Positions 16,439 to 24,784 of a stretch of 64,000 bases of DNA are shown piece by piece (positions within the stretch are counted from its first letter, which is position 1; the number at the start of each line of letters is the position of its first letter). The notes under the pieces are model-generated. The model did no database searches and was not told where the DNA came from. It was given only the letters and a program-made list of their open reading frames with translations. This stretch comes from an uncultured Pseudohongiella sp. (GTDB lineage: Bacteria > Pseudomonadota > Gammaproteobacteria > Pseudomonadales > Pseudohongiellaceae): assembly GCA_951812965.1 (NCBI GenBank), contig OX638341.1, forward strand, positions 1,656,438-1,720,437, written 5' to 3'. Both the position numbers and the translations under genes were made by a program.

Positions 16439-17309
16439 ACTGGTTATTTCCCTGTTCCTGCTGGCGCTGGCGGCGCCGGCGGCGGGTGAGGTCATTCATC
16501 AGGAGCGCTCGCTCTATCGCGATATCACCGTTGAACAGAACGGGCCGCGCCGCTGCCTGATCTTCAATGTGCATCGCGGCGACCGCAATCAGACCTGCAT
16601 CGATCTCAATGAGCCCGAACGCCTGGTATTCAACTATACCCGTATGAGTTTCGCGGGACTGCTGCTGACTCCCGAGCCTGAATCGATTCTCGTCGCCGGG
16701 CTCGGCGGCGGTTCGATTCCGATGACTTTTGGAGACCTTTTTCCGGATGCGCTGATCGATGTGGTGGAAATCGACCCGGCGGTCGTCAGCGTGGCAAGGG
16801 AATTCTTCCTGTTCGAGGAAACCGCGAACATGCATGTTCATGTGAACGATGCCCGGGTATTCATCAAACGCGCCGTCCTGGAAGGCAGGAAATACGACTA
16901 CATCATGCTTGACGCGTTCACCGGCGACTACATTCCGGAACACCTGCTGACCCGCGAATTTCTCGAAGAGGTCAAGCAGATTCTGAATCCTGACGGCGTC
17001 CTCGTCGCCAATACCTTTTCCACCAGCCGCCTCTACGACCACGAATCGGTTACGTATCAGCGGGTGTGGAACGAGTTCTACAATTTCAAATTGCCGACCT
17101 CGGGCAATCGTATCATCATCACCAGAGACGGCGCCTTGCCACCGCGCGGCGAACTCGTCGGCGCGGCCCAGCGGTTGGCGGAAAGCATGGAGAAATACAG
17201 CATCCCGCTGCTCGAATATCCGGCCCGCATGTCGACCCGGGTCGACTGGGACATGAGCAGGCGCGTGCTGACCGATCAATATTCACCCGGCAACCTGCTG
17301 CGCGACTAG
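16428..17309 (+). CDS. Spermidine-synthase-like protein with signal peptide
   Basis: A 293-residue protein with an N-terminal hydrophobic signal (LVISLFLLALAAPAAGEVIH) followed by a spermidine synthase-type Rossmann fold: ILVAGLGGGSIPMTFGDLFP (nucleotide loop), IDVVEIDPAVVSVAREFF (acidic residue for the ribose), NDARVFIKRA and YDYIMLDAFTGDYIPEHLL. An export signal on this fold suggests the domain faces the periplasm or stays anchored next to the upstream membrane protein. Frame overlap with the upstream gene implies coupled translation. True polyamine synthesis is not certain: many relatives of this type have unknown substrates. Confidence 0.8.
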   Translation: MRPRLVISLFLLALAAPAAGEVIHQERSLYRDITVEQNGPRRCLIFNVHRGDRNQTCIDLNEPERLVFNYTRMSFAGLLLTPEPESILVAGLGGGSIPMTFGDLFPDALIDVVEIDPAVVSVAREFFLFEETANMHVHVNDARVFIKRAVLEGRKYDYIMLDAFTGDYIPEHLLTREFLEEVKQILNPDGVLVANTFSTSRLYDHESVTYQRVWNEFYNFKLPTSGNRIIITRDGALPPRGELVGAAQRLAESMEKYSIPLLEYPARMSTRVDWDMSRRVLTDQYSPGNLLRD

Positions 17310-17337
17310 CGGGCGCCGAATCAACCGGAGAAAAATC

Positions 17338-18177
17338 ATGCAAAGAATCTTTTCTACAGCGCTGCTGACCTGTTGCCTGTTACTGACCGGGGCCGTTCTC
17401 GCCGACGTTGAAATCAAGCGCGATGTGGTCTATGGGCACAAGGACGGCATGGCGCTCGTCTATGATGTTATCCGGCCCGAGAATTCGAATGGCGCGGCCG
17501 TCGCCTTCATGATGAGCGGCGGCTGGTTCTCGCGCTGGTCGCCCCCGGAAACGCTCGCAGAAGGATTTTTCAGCGATATGCTCGATGCGGGCTTCACGAT
17601 GATTCCGGTCTATCACGGCAGCGCGCCGCGCTTCAAGGTGCCGGAAGCATATGCCGACGTTAGCCGGGCGATCCGCCATATCAAGCTTCATGCCGAAGAG
17701 CATGGCTTCGATCCCGAACGGCTCGGCGTAACCGGCGGCAGCGCCGGCGGCCATCTTTCGCTGATGATCGGCCTCGATGCGGATTCCGGTGACCCCGAAT
17801 CCAGCGACCCGGTCATGCGCGGCGACAACCATGTTGCTACCGTGGTCGCCTATTTTCCACCAGTGGACCTGCGTCCCATTACCGGCCCCAACGACCGTTT
17901 CCCGGCGCTCGATTTTTCACCCGAACTGTCCGAGTCGATTTCTCCGATTCTGCACGCGGACGCCGATGATCCGCCCACTCTGCTGATCCACGGCGACGCC
18001 GATGATCTCGTTCCCATCAGCGAGTCGGAAAACATGTACGCGGAATTCCAGGAGCAAGGCGTGGAAGCGGAGTTCGTGACAATCGCCGGCGGCCAGCACG
18101 GCTTTCGCGGCGAGAGCGCGGTCAAAGCCGACCGGCTGCGCCTTGCTTGGTTTCAGGAACGTCTGCGAGCGAAGTGA
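17338..18177 (+). CDS. Exported alpha/beta hydrolase (esterase-like)
   Basis: A 279-residue hydrolase with a Sec signal (ALLTCCLLLTGAVLA). The nucleophile elbow is GVTGGSAGGHLSL. The acid and histidine are in LLIHGDADDLVPISES and TIAGGQHGFRGES, giving a Ser-Asp-His triad. Before the elbow lies AIRHIKLHAEEHGFDPERLGV, typical of the BD-FAE/esterase branch that hydrolyses short-chain esters, including those on carbohydrates. GGAG precedes the ATG. It is 28 bases after the spermidine-synthase-like gene, so co-transcription is likely, though a shared function is not evident. Confidence 0.87.
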   Translation: MQRIFSTALLTCCLLLTGAVLADVEIKRDVVYGHKDGMALVYDVIRPENSNGAAVAFMMSGGWFSRWSPPETLAEGFFSDMLDAGFTMIPVYHGSAPRFKVPEAYADVSRAIRHIKLHAEEHGFDPERLGVTGGSAGGHLSLMIGLDADSGDPESSDPVMRGDNHVATVVAYFPPVDLRPITGPNDRFPALDFSPELSESISPILHADADDPPTLLIHGDADDLVPISESENMYAEFQEQGVEAEFVTIAGGQHGFRGESAVKADRLRLAWFQERLRAK

Positions 18178-18189
18178 AGTCCCAGATCG

Positions 18190-18621
18190 TTAATCGCAGC
18201 AGACGTGGACCGTGAGCACGTCGCATCTGGCGTGATGCAGCAGCTTCATCGCCGTGGAGCCGATCAGCGCTTTCCAGCCTGAGTGGCCGTGGCTGCCGAT
18301 GACGATGGCGTCGGCTTCGATTTCTATTGCCAGGTTGGGCACTTCCGCGGCCGGGGAACCGGGCAGGGTATAAATCTGGTCTTCCTGCAGTCCTTCCTCT
18401 CTGGCGATGGCCTTCAGGCGTTCGGCAGCGAAGGCTATGGCTTCCTCGTGCAATTCATTAATGTTGACCGCGTACAGATCCATGCTGTAGGCCGCCGCGA
18501 CGGGTTCGACGACGTGCACCAGGAATAACTTGGCCGGATCTTCCGCCAGTCGCACCGCGGTGGTAATCACCTTGTGCGAATCGCCGGAAAGATCTATGGC
18601 TACCAGAATCTTGTTGTACAT
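18190..18621 (-). CDS. Universal stress protein (UspA family)
   Basis: A 143-residue cytosolic Usp domain: N-terminal MYNKILVAIDLSGDSHKVI and the C-terminal ATP-binding glycine motif IVIGSHGHSGWKALIGSTA, which indicates an ATP-binding UspA subtype. The start at 18621 gives the canonical N-terminus; a GTG/ATG farther upstream would add 12 residues. Usp proteins assist survival under starvation or oxidative stress. It faces the esterase gene tail to tail with a 12-base gap, and no terminator is evident between them. Confidence 0.9.
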   Translation of the reverse strand: MYNKILVAIDLSGDSHKVITTAVRLAEDPAKLFLVHVVEPVAAAYSMDLYAVNINELHEEAIAFAAERLKAIAREEGLQEDQIYTLPGSPAAEVPNLAIEIEADAIVIGSHGHSGWKALIGSTAMKLLHHARCDVLTVHVCCD

Positions 18622-18663
18622 CGTCAGGTACCTTTCAGTCACACCGGGATTTGCCAAGTAATT

Positions 18664-18903
18664 CTAGCTTTTTGAATCACCCGCATCCAATTCCCGCGTT
18701 GCTTGGAATCTACTCCGAAACGTCTTGTAGTTGTATTCCTCGTCAATCAGATTACTGCCCTTGAGTTCCCCCAGGCCAAGTCGCTTTCGGTTCGCAATGA
18801 ATTCAAGCAGCGCTTGGTGAACCAGAGCCTTCTCTGAGCAGATTCCACTCAATTGGCCAGCTTCACGCAATATCTTCGGATCGATATCAATGTTTGTAGA
18901 CAT
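18664..18903 (-). CDS. VapB-type antitoxin without adjacent toxin
   Basis: A 79-residue protein beginning STNIDIDPKILREAGQLSGI, then SEKALVHQALLEFIANRK, which is the ribbon-helix-helix DNA-binding pattern of VapB/DUF2191 antitoxins. The C-terminal tail (SNLIDEEYNYKTFRSRFQ) would wrap a toxin. Downstream is a Usp gene only 43 bases away, and upstream is an acyl-CoA dehydrogenase, so no PIN toxin partner is next to it. It may be an orphan regulator or may neutralise a VapC elsewhere. The reading frame is intact. Confidence 0.7.
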   Translation of the reverse strand: MSTNIDIDPKILREAGQLSGICSEKALVHQALLEFIANRKRLGLGELKGSNLIDEEYNYKTFRSRFQATRELDAGDSKS

Positions 18904-18917
18904 ACATCCTTACCACT

Positions 18918-20063
18918 TCAAGCCTGACGGATCATGTTCCTGGCGATGACGATCTGCTGGATCTGGCTGGTGCCTTCGTAGAGACGCAACAACCTGACAT
19001 CCCGATAAAAGCGCTCGACCGCGAACTCGGACATGTAGCCCGAGCCGCCGTGAATCTGCACCGCGCAGTCGGCGACGCGGCCGACCATCTCCGCGCAGAA
19101 CAATTTGCAGGCGGCCGATTCCAGTGTGATGTTCTCGCCGGCGTCGCGCTTGCGCGAGGTTTCCAGCACCATGCAGCGTGCGGCATAGGCTTCGGTACGG
19201 GAATCGGCGAGCATTGCCTGTATGAGTTGCTGTTCAGCGATGGGCTTGCCGAATTGCTTGCGTTGCATGGCGTACTCAAGCGCGTCGGCGATCAGGCGTT
19301 CGGCCAGACCGACGGCGACGCCGGATATATGCAGCCGGCCGCGGTCGAGCACCTTCATCGCGGTTATGAACCCTTCTCCTTCCTCACCGATGATGTTCTC
19401 GGCAGGCACCCGGCAGTCTTCGAATATTACATCGCTGGTGAGCGAACCCGCCTGGCCCATCTTCTTGTCGACGGAACCGAGCGTGATTCCAGCGGCGCCG
19501 CGTTCGACGATGAACGAGGAAATGCCGTGGGCGCCCTTGTTGGCCGGATCGGTTCGCGCCATGACATTGAAGGTATGCGCGACCGGCGCATTGGTGATGA
19601 ATCGCTTGGAACCGTTGATCACGTAGTGGTCGCCGTCGCGGACCGCGGTGGTCCGCAGCGAGGCGGCGTCCGAGCCGGCTTCGGGCTCGGTGAGGCAAAA
19701 ACAACTGATCCATTCGCCGCTGGCGTATTTCGAAAGATATTTTCGCTTCTGCTCCTCGGTCCCGTTGAAAACGACCGCGGCCGAACCGATGCCGTTATTG
19801 GTGCCGATCAGCGAGCGGAAAGCCGGTGAAGTCTTGCCGAGTTCGATCGATACGAGAATTTCCTCTTCCATCGTGAGGCCAAGGCCGCCGTATTCTTCCG
19901 GAATAGTCAGGCCGAACAAGCCGATTTCCTTCATTTCACGCACGATTTCTTCGGGAACGCACTCGTCTTCGGCCAGGCGATTTTCCGCCGGGACCAGCCG
20001 TTCGCGCACAAATCGCTCGATCAGCGCAAGCAACTGGTTCAAGGTCTCCTGGTCTCTGATCAT
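18918..20063 (-). CDS. Acyl-CoA dehydrogenase
   Basis: A 381-residue classical acyl-CoA dehydrogenase: WISCFCLTEPEAGSDAASL (flavin loop), RFITNAPVAHTFNVMART, KMGQAGSLTSDVIFEDCRVP, QIHGGSGYMSEFAVERFYRD and C-terminal LLRLYEGTSQIQQIVIARNM. The YEGTSQIQ Glu is the usual catalytic base, so this enzyme is self-sufficient, unlike the paired types elsewhere in the window. It is transcribed away from the FadB-like gene, sharing a 206-base divergent region. Expected role: first step of fatty or branched acyl-CoA oxidation. Confidence 0.92.
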   Translation of the reverse strand: MIRDQETLNQLLALIERFVRERLVPAENRLAEDECVPEEIVREMKEIGLFGLTIPEEYGGLGLTMEEEILVSIELGKTSPAFRSLIGTNNGIGSAAVVFNGTEEQKRKYLSKYASGEWISCFCLTEPEAGSDAASLRTTAVRDGDHYVINGSKRFITNAPVAHTFNVMARTDPANKGAHGISSFIVERGAAGITLGSVDKKMGQAGSLTSDVIFEDCRVPAENIIGEEGEGFITAMKVLDRGRLHISGVAVGLAERLIADALEYAMQRKQFGKPIAEQQLIQAMLADSRTEAYAARCMVLETSRKRDAGENITLESAACKLFCAEMVGRVADCAVQIHGGSGYMSEFAVERFYRDVRLLRLYEGTSQIQQIVIARNMIRQA

Positions 20064-20166
20064 GACTGCCCAACCGTATGAGAGGGCGCCAAGTTAACAC
20101 AGCCGCAAGAACTTTTGAAAAGTGCATGCCGCCCTGGCACGGCTGTGGTGGCTTCGAGCGCTGTGC

Positions 20167-20172
20167 TATTAT
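20167..20172 (+). promoter_or_regulatory. Possible -10 element for the FadB-like gene
   Basis: TATTAT in the divergent region (sequence TGTGCTATTATGGCG) is about 100 bases before the FadB-like start. A convincing -35 box at 16-18 bases is not seen, so this is only a candidate. Confidence 0.25.
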
Positions 20173-20269
20173 GGCGCCCGCCTCAGCCGCCCGGCGACGG
20201 ATTCTTCAACTCCAGACAAACCTCCGGAAAAACCTCGTTCGAGTCGGCCATATTTACACAGGAGCCACC

Positions 20270-22372
20270 ATGTCACAGGCAGTAAGTTATTCGATTCGGG
20301 ACAAGATCGGCGTGATCAGCGTCAAGAATCCGCCGGTGAACGCCCTCTCGCAGCGAGTGCGTGAAGGCATACTCGATGCCATCGGGAAGGCTCGGAAAGA
20401 CAAATCCGAAGCCGTCGTGCTGTGCTGTGAAGGCAGGACCTTCATCGCCGGCGCCGACATCACCGAATTCGGCAAGCCGCCGATGGAGCCCGGCCTGCCC
20501 GAGGTGCTGAGCGCCATGGAAAATCTGAACAAGCCCATCATCGCCGCGATACACGGCACGGCGCTCGGCGGCGGATTCGAAACTGCATTGGCCTGCCATT
20601 ACCGTTGCGCCATAGCCAGTGCGAAAGTCGGCCTGCCCGAAGTCAAGCTCGGATTGCTGCCCGGCGCGGGCGGAACACAGCGCGTGCCCCGAATAGCCGG
20701 CGTCAGGGCCGCGTTCGACATGATCACTTCGGGGAATCCTATCCCGGCAAAAATAGCCCACGACATGGGCCTGATCAATGAAATCATAGAAGGCGACCTG
20801 GTCGAAGGCGCAATCGGTTACGCGCGAGATCTGGTCGATTCCGGTGCACCGCTCAAGCGCATCCGCGACATCAATATCGACTCGGCCACCATCGAGCCCG
20901 GATTTTTCGAACAGGCGAGAAAACGGGCCAATGCCCGCGCCCGCGGTCAGATCGCCCCGGACCGTATCGTCAGTTGCCTGGAAGCCGCGGTCGAGTTGCC
21001 AATCGACAAGGGACTGGAACGCGAGCGGGAACTGTTCCGCGAGCTCGTCAACTCGACCGAGTCGGCAGCCATGCGTCATATTTTCTTCGCCGAACGCCTG
21101 GCCGCCAAGATCAAGGGGCTGCCACGCGAGACCCCGGTGCGGGAGATCAAGCAAGCAGCGATCATTGGCGGTGGCACAATGGGCGGCGGTATTGCCATGT
21201 GTTTCGCCAATGCAGGCATTCCGGTCGTATTGCTGGAGATCAACGAAGAAGCGCTCGACCGCGGCATGAAGATCATCCGCAAGAACTATGGGATCACGGT
21301 CAAGCGCGGCAAACTAACCGATGCCGATGTGAAAAAGCGCATGGGCCTGATCACGGGCGCCACGGATTACGCGGACATCGCCGGCGCCGATATCGTGATC
21401 GAGGCCGTATTCGAAAATCTCGACCTGAAAAAGGAAATCTTCGCCAGGCTCGACGCGACCTGCAAGCCAGGTGCCATTCTCGCCACCAACACTTCCTACC
21501 AGGACGTCGACGCCATCGCCGCCGCCACTTCCCGGCCGCAGGATGTGATCGGCACGCATTTTTTCAGCCCCGCCAACGTCATGCGGCTGCTCGAAGTCGT
21601 GCGCGGGGAGAAAACCGCGGACGATGTACTTGCCACGACCATGGGCCTGGGCAAGCGCATCCGCAAGGTCTGCGCCCTTTCCGGTGTCTGCTACGGATTC
21701 ATCGGCAACCGCATGCTCACCGGCTATGGCCGCGAAGCACAATTGCTCCTGCTCGAAGGATGTACGCCGCAGCAGGTCGATTCGACGCTGGAGAAATTCG
21801 GCATGGCCATGGGGCCGGTCGCCATGGGCGATCTTGCCGGTCTCGACGTCGGCTACAAGGCGCGGCAGTCGCGCAATACCGAGGGCGACGATCCGCGTCC
21901 TTATGCAGTCAGCACGCGGTTGGTGGAATCCGGTCGGCTCGGTCAGAAATCCGGCGCCGGATACTACAAATATGACAGCGATACCCGGGCGCGCAATTCC
22001 GATCCTGAAGTCGAAGCCATAATCCGCGAAGAGGCCGAAAAATTTGGCATCGAGCAACGCGAAATCAGCGAGGAGGAGATCATCGCTCGCTGCATGTATC
22101 CGCTGGTGAACGAGGGCGCGAAAATTCTCGAAGAGGGCATCGCCCAGCGCGCATCCGACGTTGATGTGGTTTACGTATTCGGTTATGCCTTCCCGGTAGC
22201 GAAAGGCGGCCCGATGTTCTACGCCGACCAGATGGGTCTGAAGAACGTGTACGAGAAAGTGCTGGAATTTCAGGACAAGCACGGTGAAAAGAACTGGCAA
22301 CCCGCGAACCTGTTGCGGGAACTCGCCGAAAGCGGCGGCAGCTTCGCAGCCTGGGACAAGCAGCAAGGATGA
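20270..22372 (+). CDS. FadB/FadJ-like bifunctional enoyl-CoA hydratase / 3-hydroxyacyl-CoA dehydrogenase
   Basis: A 700-residue two-domain beta-oxidation enzyme. Residues 1-290 form an enoyl-CoA hydratase: GRTFIAGADITEF, GTALGGGFETALACHYR and VGLPEVKLGLLPGAGGTQRVP, with both catalytic glutamates (GGGFE and GLPE) present. Residues about 300-700 form the NAD 3-hydroxyacyl-CoA dehydrogenase: QAAIIGGGTMGGGIAMCFANAG, GTHFFSPANVMRLLEVV and GFIGNRMLTGYG. The start follows GGAG; an in-frame upstream extension has no family similarity. The protein lacks a partner thiolase in the window. It serves the second and third steps of beta-oxidation in the cytosol. Confidence 0.93.
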   Translation: MSQAVSYSIRDKIGVISVKNPPVNALSQRVREGILDAIGKARKDKSEAVVLCCEGRTFIAGADITEFGKPPMEPGLPEVLSAMENLNKPIIAAIHGTALGGGFETALACHYRCAIASAKVGLPEVKLGLLPGAGGTQRVPRIAGVRAAFDMITSGNPIPAKIAHDMGLINEIIEGDLVEGAIGYARDLVDSGAPLKRIRDINIDSATIEPGFFEQARKRANARARGQIAPDRIVSCLEAAVELPIDKGLERERELFRELVNSTESAAMRHIFFAERLAAKIKGLPRETPVREIKQAAIIGGGTMGGGIAMCFANAGIPVVLLEINEEALDRGMKIIRKNYGITVKRGKLTDADVKKRMGLITGATDYADIAGADIVIEAVFENLDLKKEIFARLDATCKPGAILATNTSYQDVDAIAAATSRPQDVIGTHFFSPANVMRLLEVVRGEKTADDVLATTMGLGKRIRKVCALSGVCYGFIGNRMLTGYGREAQLLLLEGCTPQQVDSTLEKFGMAMGPVAMGDLAGLDVGYKARQSRNTEGDDPRPYAVSTRLVESGRLGQKSGAGYYKYDSDTRARNSDPEVEAIIREEAEKFGIEQREISEEEIIARCMYPLVNEGAKILEEGIAQRASDVDVVYVFGYAFPVAKGGPMFYADQMGLKNVYEKVLEFQDKHGEKNWQPANLLRELAESGGSFAAWDKQQG

Positions 22373-22375
22373 TCA

Positions 22376-22473
22376 GGGTGGGCGACGCATGTCTTGGTGT
22401 CAGCAGCGCTTTGTAGGGGCGACGCATGTCTCGGTGCCAGCAGCGCTTCGTAGGGGCGACGCATGCGTCGCCC
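22376..22473. repeat. Degenerate 37-bp repeats ending in a palindromic element
   Basis: Three units with a 37-base period (22376, 22413, 22450) share GGCGACGCATG; the first two are half elements continuing TCTTGGTG or TCTCGGTGCCAGCAGCGC, and the last is a full GTAGGGGCGACGCATG palindrome to 22473. The array begins directly after the FadB-like stop codon and ends 25 bases before the alcohol dehydrogenase start. Confidence 0.8.
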
Positions 22474-22498
22474 GCGCAAGCCGAAAAAGCAAAATGAG

Positions 22499-23554
22499 AT
22501 GACGACAATGATTGCGTATCAAACCACGACTCCTGGCGCACCGCTGGCGGAAGTGTCTGCCGAAACGCCTGAGCCGCAAGGGTCGCAAGTGCTGCTGAAG
22601 ACGCTTGCCTGCGGCGTCTGCCATTCCGATATACATCTGCATGAAGGCGTGTTCGAACTCGGCCACGGCAAGCAACTCGAAGTGGGCAGGCCTGGCCAGG
22701 TGCTCGGTCACGAAATCTACGGCGAAATCCTTGCCTTCGGGCCCGAGGCCGAGGGCGTTGCCGTCGGCGACCGCCGGGTCGTGTATCCCTGGATCGGCTG
22801 CGGCGATTGCCCGACCTGCGCGCGCGGCGAGGAACAGCTTTGCACGCCGGGCCGGGCGCTTGGCATCGTCGCTCCCGGCGGCTTCGCCGATCATGTGCTC
22901 GCGCCGCATCCGCGTTATTTGTTTGACTGCGGCTGCGTTCCGGGCTCGCTTGCGGCGACCTATGCCTGTTCCGGCCTGACCGCGTATGGCGCCCTGAAGA
23001 AAATCGGCGAGATCCGGGCCGGCGACGAAGTGGTCATCATCGGCGCCGGTGGCGTCGGCATGATGGCGATCCAGATCGCCCGTGCGGCCTTCCGGATCGA
23101 TCCCATCGTGGTCGATATCGACGAAGCCAAATTGCAGGCCGCCAGGAACCTGGGCGCGAGCCGCACCTGGAACGCGGGCGATCCCCAGGCGGCGAAGGCA
23201 ATCCGCAAAGCCACCGGCGGCGCGCTTGCCGCGCTCGATTTTGTCGGCAACGAAGCTACCGTGAATTTCGGTCTCGGCTGCCTGCGCAAGGGCGGCGCCC
23301 TGGTCATCGTAGGCCTGTATGGCGGCGCCTTGAACATCCCCATCCCCTTTCTGCCCATGAATGCCCGCGTCATCCAGGGCAGCTACGTCGGCAACTTGCA
23401 GGACTTCTCCGAATTGATGGAACTCGTGCGGGCCGGCAAGATCGATCCGATCCGTATCTCCGAACGGCCGCTGGCCGAGGCGACCGCGGCACTGGCGGAC
23501 CTGAAAGCCGGCAAGGTCGAAGGACGCCAGGTACTCGTAACGGAGCTGGCATGA
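22499..23554 (+). CDS. Zinc-dependent alcohol dehydrogenase
   Basis: A 351-residue medium-chain alcohol dehydrogenase. Catalytic zinc residues lie in LACGVCHSDIHLHEG and GQVLGHEIYGEI; the structural zinc loop is CGDCPTCARGEEQLC. The NAD fold has VVIIGAGGVGMMAIQIARAAF. The true start is 22499 or the ATG at 22508; an in-frame extension upstream lies inside the palindromic repeat and was rejected. The stop overlaps the following acyl-CoA dehydrogenase start by four bases (ATGA), so translation is coupled. It likely oxidises a hydroxy intermediate or alcohol feeding the acyl-CoA pathway. Confidence 0.9.
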   Translation: MTTMIAYQTTTPGAPLAEVSAETPEPQGSQVLLKTLACGVCHSDIHLHEGVFELGHGKQLEVGRPGQVLGHEIYGEILAFGPEAEGVAVGDRRVVYPWIGCGDCPTCARGEEQLCTPGRALGIVAPGGFADHVLAPHPRYLFDCGCVPGSLAATYACSGLTAYGALKKIGEIRAGDEVVIIGAGGVGMMAIQIARAAFRIDPIVVDIDEAKLQAARNLGASRTWNAGDPQAAKAIRKATGGALAALDFVGNEATVNFGLGCLRKGGALVIVGLYGGALNIPIPFLPMNARVIQGSYVGNLQDFSELMELVRAGKIDPIRISERPLAEATAALADLKAGKVEGRQVLVTELA

Positions 23555-24780
23555 ACGGCGAGCTCGAACTGTTCCGGACGGAGACGCGCGACTGGCTGGA
23601 AAGCAATTGTCCGGATTCGATGCGTACGCCGATGCTGCCGAAAGAAGTGGTCTGGGGCGGCCGCAATGCCGAATACGCGAATCCCGACAGCGAGCTATGG
23701 CTTGAGCGAATGGCCGCGAAAGGCTGGACCTGCCCGCAATGGCCGGGGGAATACGGCGGCGGCGGGCTGAGTCCGGCCCAGGCGGAAGTTCTTGCCGAGG
23801 AACTCGCTCGCATTCGCGCGCGTCCGGCGCTGACCAGTTTCGGCATCAGCATGCTCGGGCCGGTATTGCTTGAATTCGGGACGCACGAGCAGAGACTCGA
23901 GCATCTGCCGAAGATCGTGCGCGGCGAAATTCGCTGGTGCCAGGGATATTCCGAACCCGGTTCGGGCTCCGACCTGGCAAGCCTCAATACGCGGGCCGAA
24001 TTGCAAGGCGATCACTACATTATCAATGGCTCGAAAGTCTGGACTTCCTACGCCGACAAGGCCGACTGGATCTTCTGCCTGGTGCGCACCGACTTCGAAG
24101 CGCCAAAACACCAGGGCATCAGTTTCATTCTTTTCGACATGGCCGGCGCAGGCGTCAGTACCAGGCCGATCATGCTCATCAGCGGCTCTTCGCCTTTCTG
24201 CGAGACTTTTTTCGACGATGTGAAAGTGCCCGCCGGCAATATCGTCGGCCGTCTGAACGATGGCTGGACTATCGCCAAGCGCCTGTTGCAACACGAACGC
24301 ACCATGATTTCGGGCTTTGGCCTTGCCGGTGGCCAGGCCGAAGGCGGCGGCGCTTCCGAGGCGACCGTGGAAAGTACAGCCAAGCGTTACCGGGGCGATA
24401 CGGAAAAACTTTCCGATCCGCTGCTGCGCGACCGCATCGCGCAATTCAAGATCGACTCCGAGGCCTTCGCGCTGACCTCGCGACGCAGCGCCGAGGAGTC
24501 CGCCGGGGGCGGACCGAGCCACATTTCTTCGCTGCTCAAGTATTACGGCTGCGAGTTGAACAAGCGCCGCTGTGAACTCCTGCTCGAAGCCGCGGGCAAC
24601 CGGTCGCTCGGCTGGGAAGGAGAGGGCTTTGACGCAGGCGAGCTCTCGCTGGCGCGGGAATGGCTGCGCTCCAAGGCCAATTCCATCGAAGGCGGCACTG
24701 CCGAAATCCAGCTCAACGTGATTGCCAGAAGGGTGCTCGACCTGCCCGACCTGACCGGCATTTTGCGTGGGAAACGTTAG
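23551..24780 (+). CDS. Acyl-CoA dehydrogenase (large subunit type)
   Basis: A 409-residue acyl-CoA dehydrogenase: RWCQGYSEPGSGSDLASLNT, KVWTSYADKADWIFCLVRT and C-terminal KANSIEGGTAEIQLNVIARRVL. The motif EGGTAEIQ lacks the YEGT catalytic glutamate layout, as in the large-type gene at 8326. The next gene is a shorter dehydrogenase, so an alpha2beta2 enzyme is likely. The overlap with the alcohol dehydrogenase gene shows a tightly linked unit. It is typical of oxidising bulky or branched acyl-CoA esters; substrate unknown. Confidence 0.9.
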   Translation: MNGELELFRTETRDWLESNCPDSMRTPMLPKEVVWGGRNAEYANPDSELWLERMAAKGWTCPQWPGEYGGGGLSPAQAEVLAEELARIRARPALTSFGISMLGPVLLEFGTHEQRLEHLPKIVRGEIRWCQGYSEPGSGSDLASLNTRAELQGDHYIINGSKVWTSYADKADWIFCLVRTDFEAPKHQGISFILFDMAGAGVSTRPIMLISGSSPFCETFFDDVKVPAGNIVGRLNDGWTIAKRLLQHERTMISGFGLAGGQAEGGGASEATVESTAKRYRGDTEKLSDPLLRDRIAQFKIDSEAFALTSRRSAEESAGGGPSHISSLLKYYGCELNKRRCELLLEAAGNRSLGWEGEGFDAGELSLAREWLRSKANSIEGGTAEIQLNVIARRVLDLPDLTGILRGKR

Positions 24781-24784
24781 CGTA

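Noticed and set aside
20078..20269. 64-codon N-terminal extension of the FadB-like frame
   Set aside because: No similarity to FadB and it crosses the divergent promoter region; the ATG at 20270 has a good GGAG.
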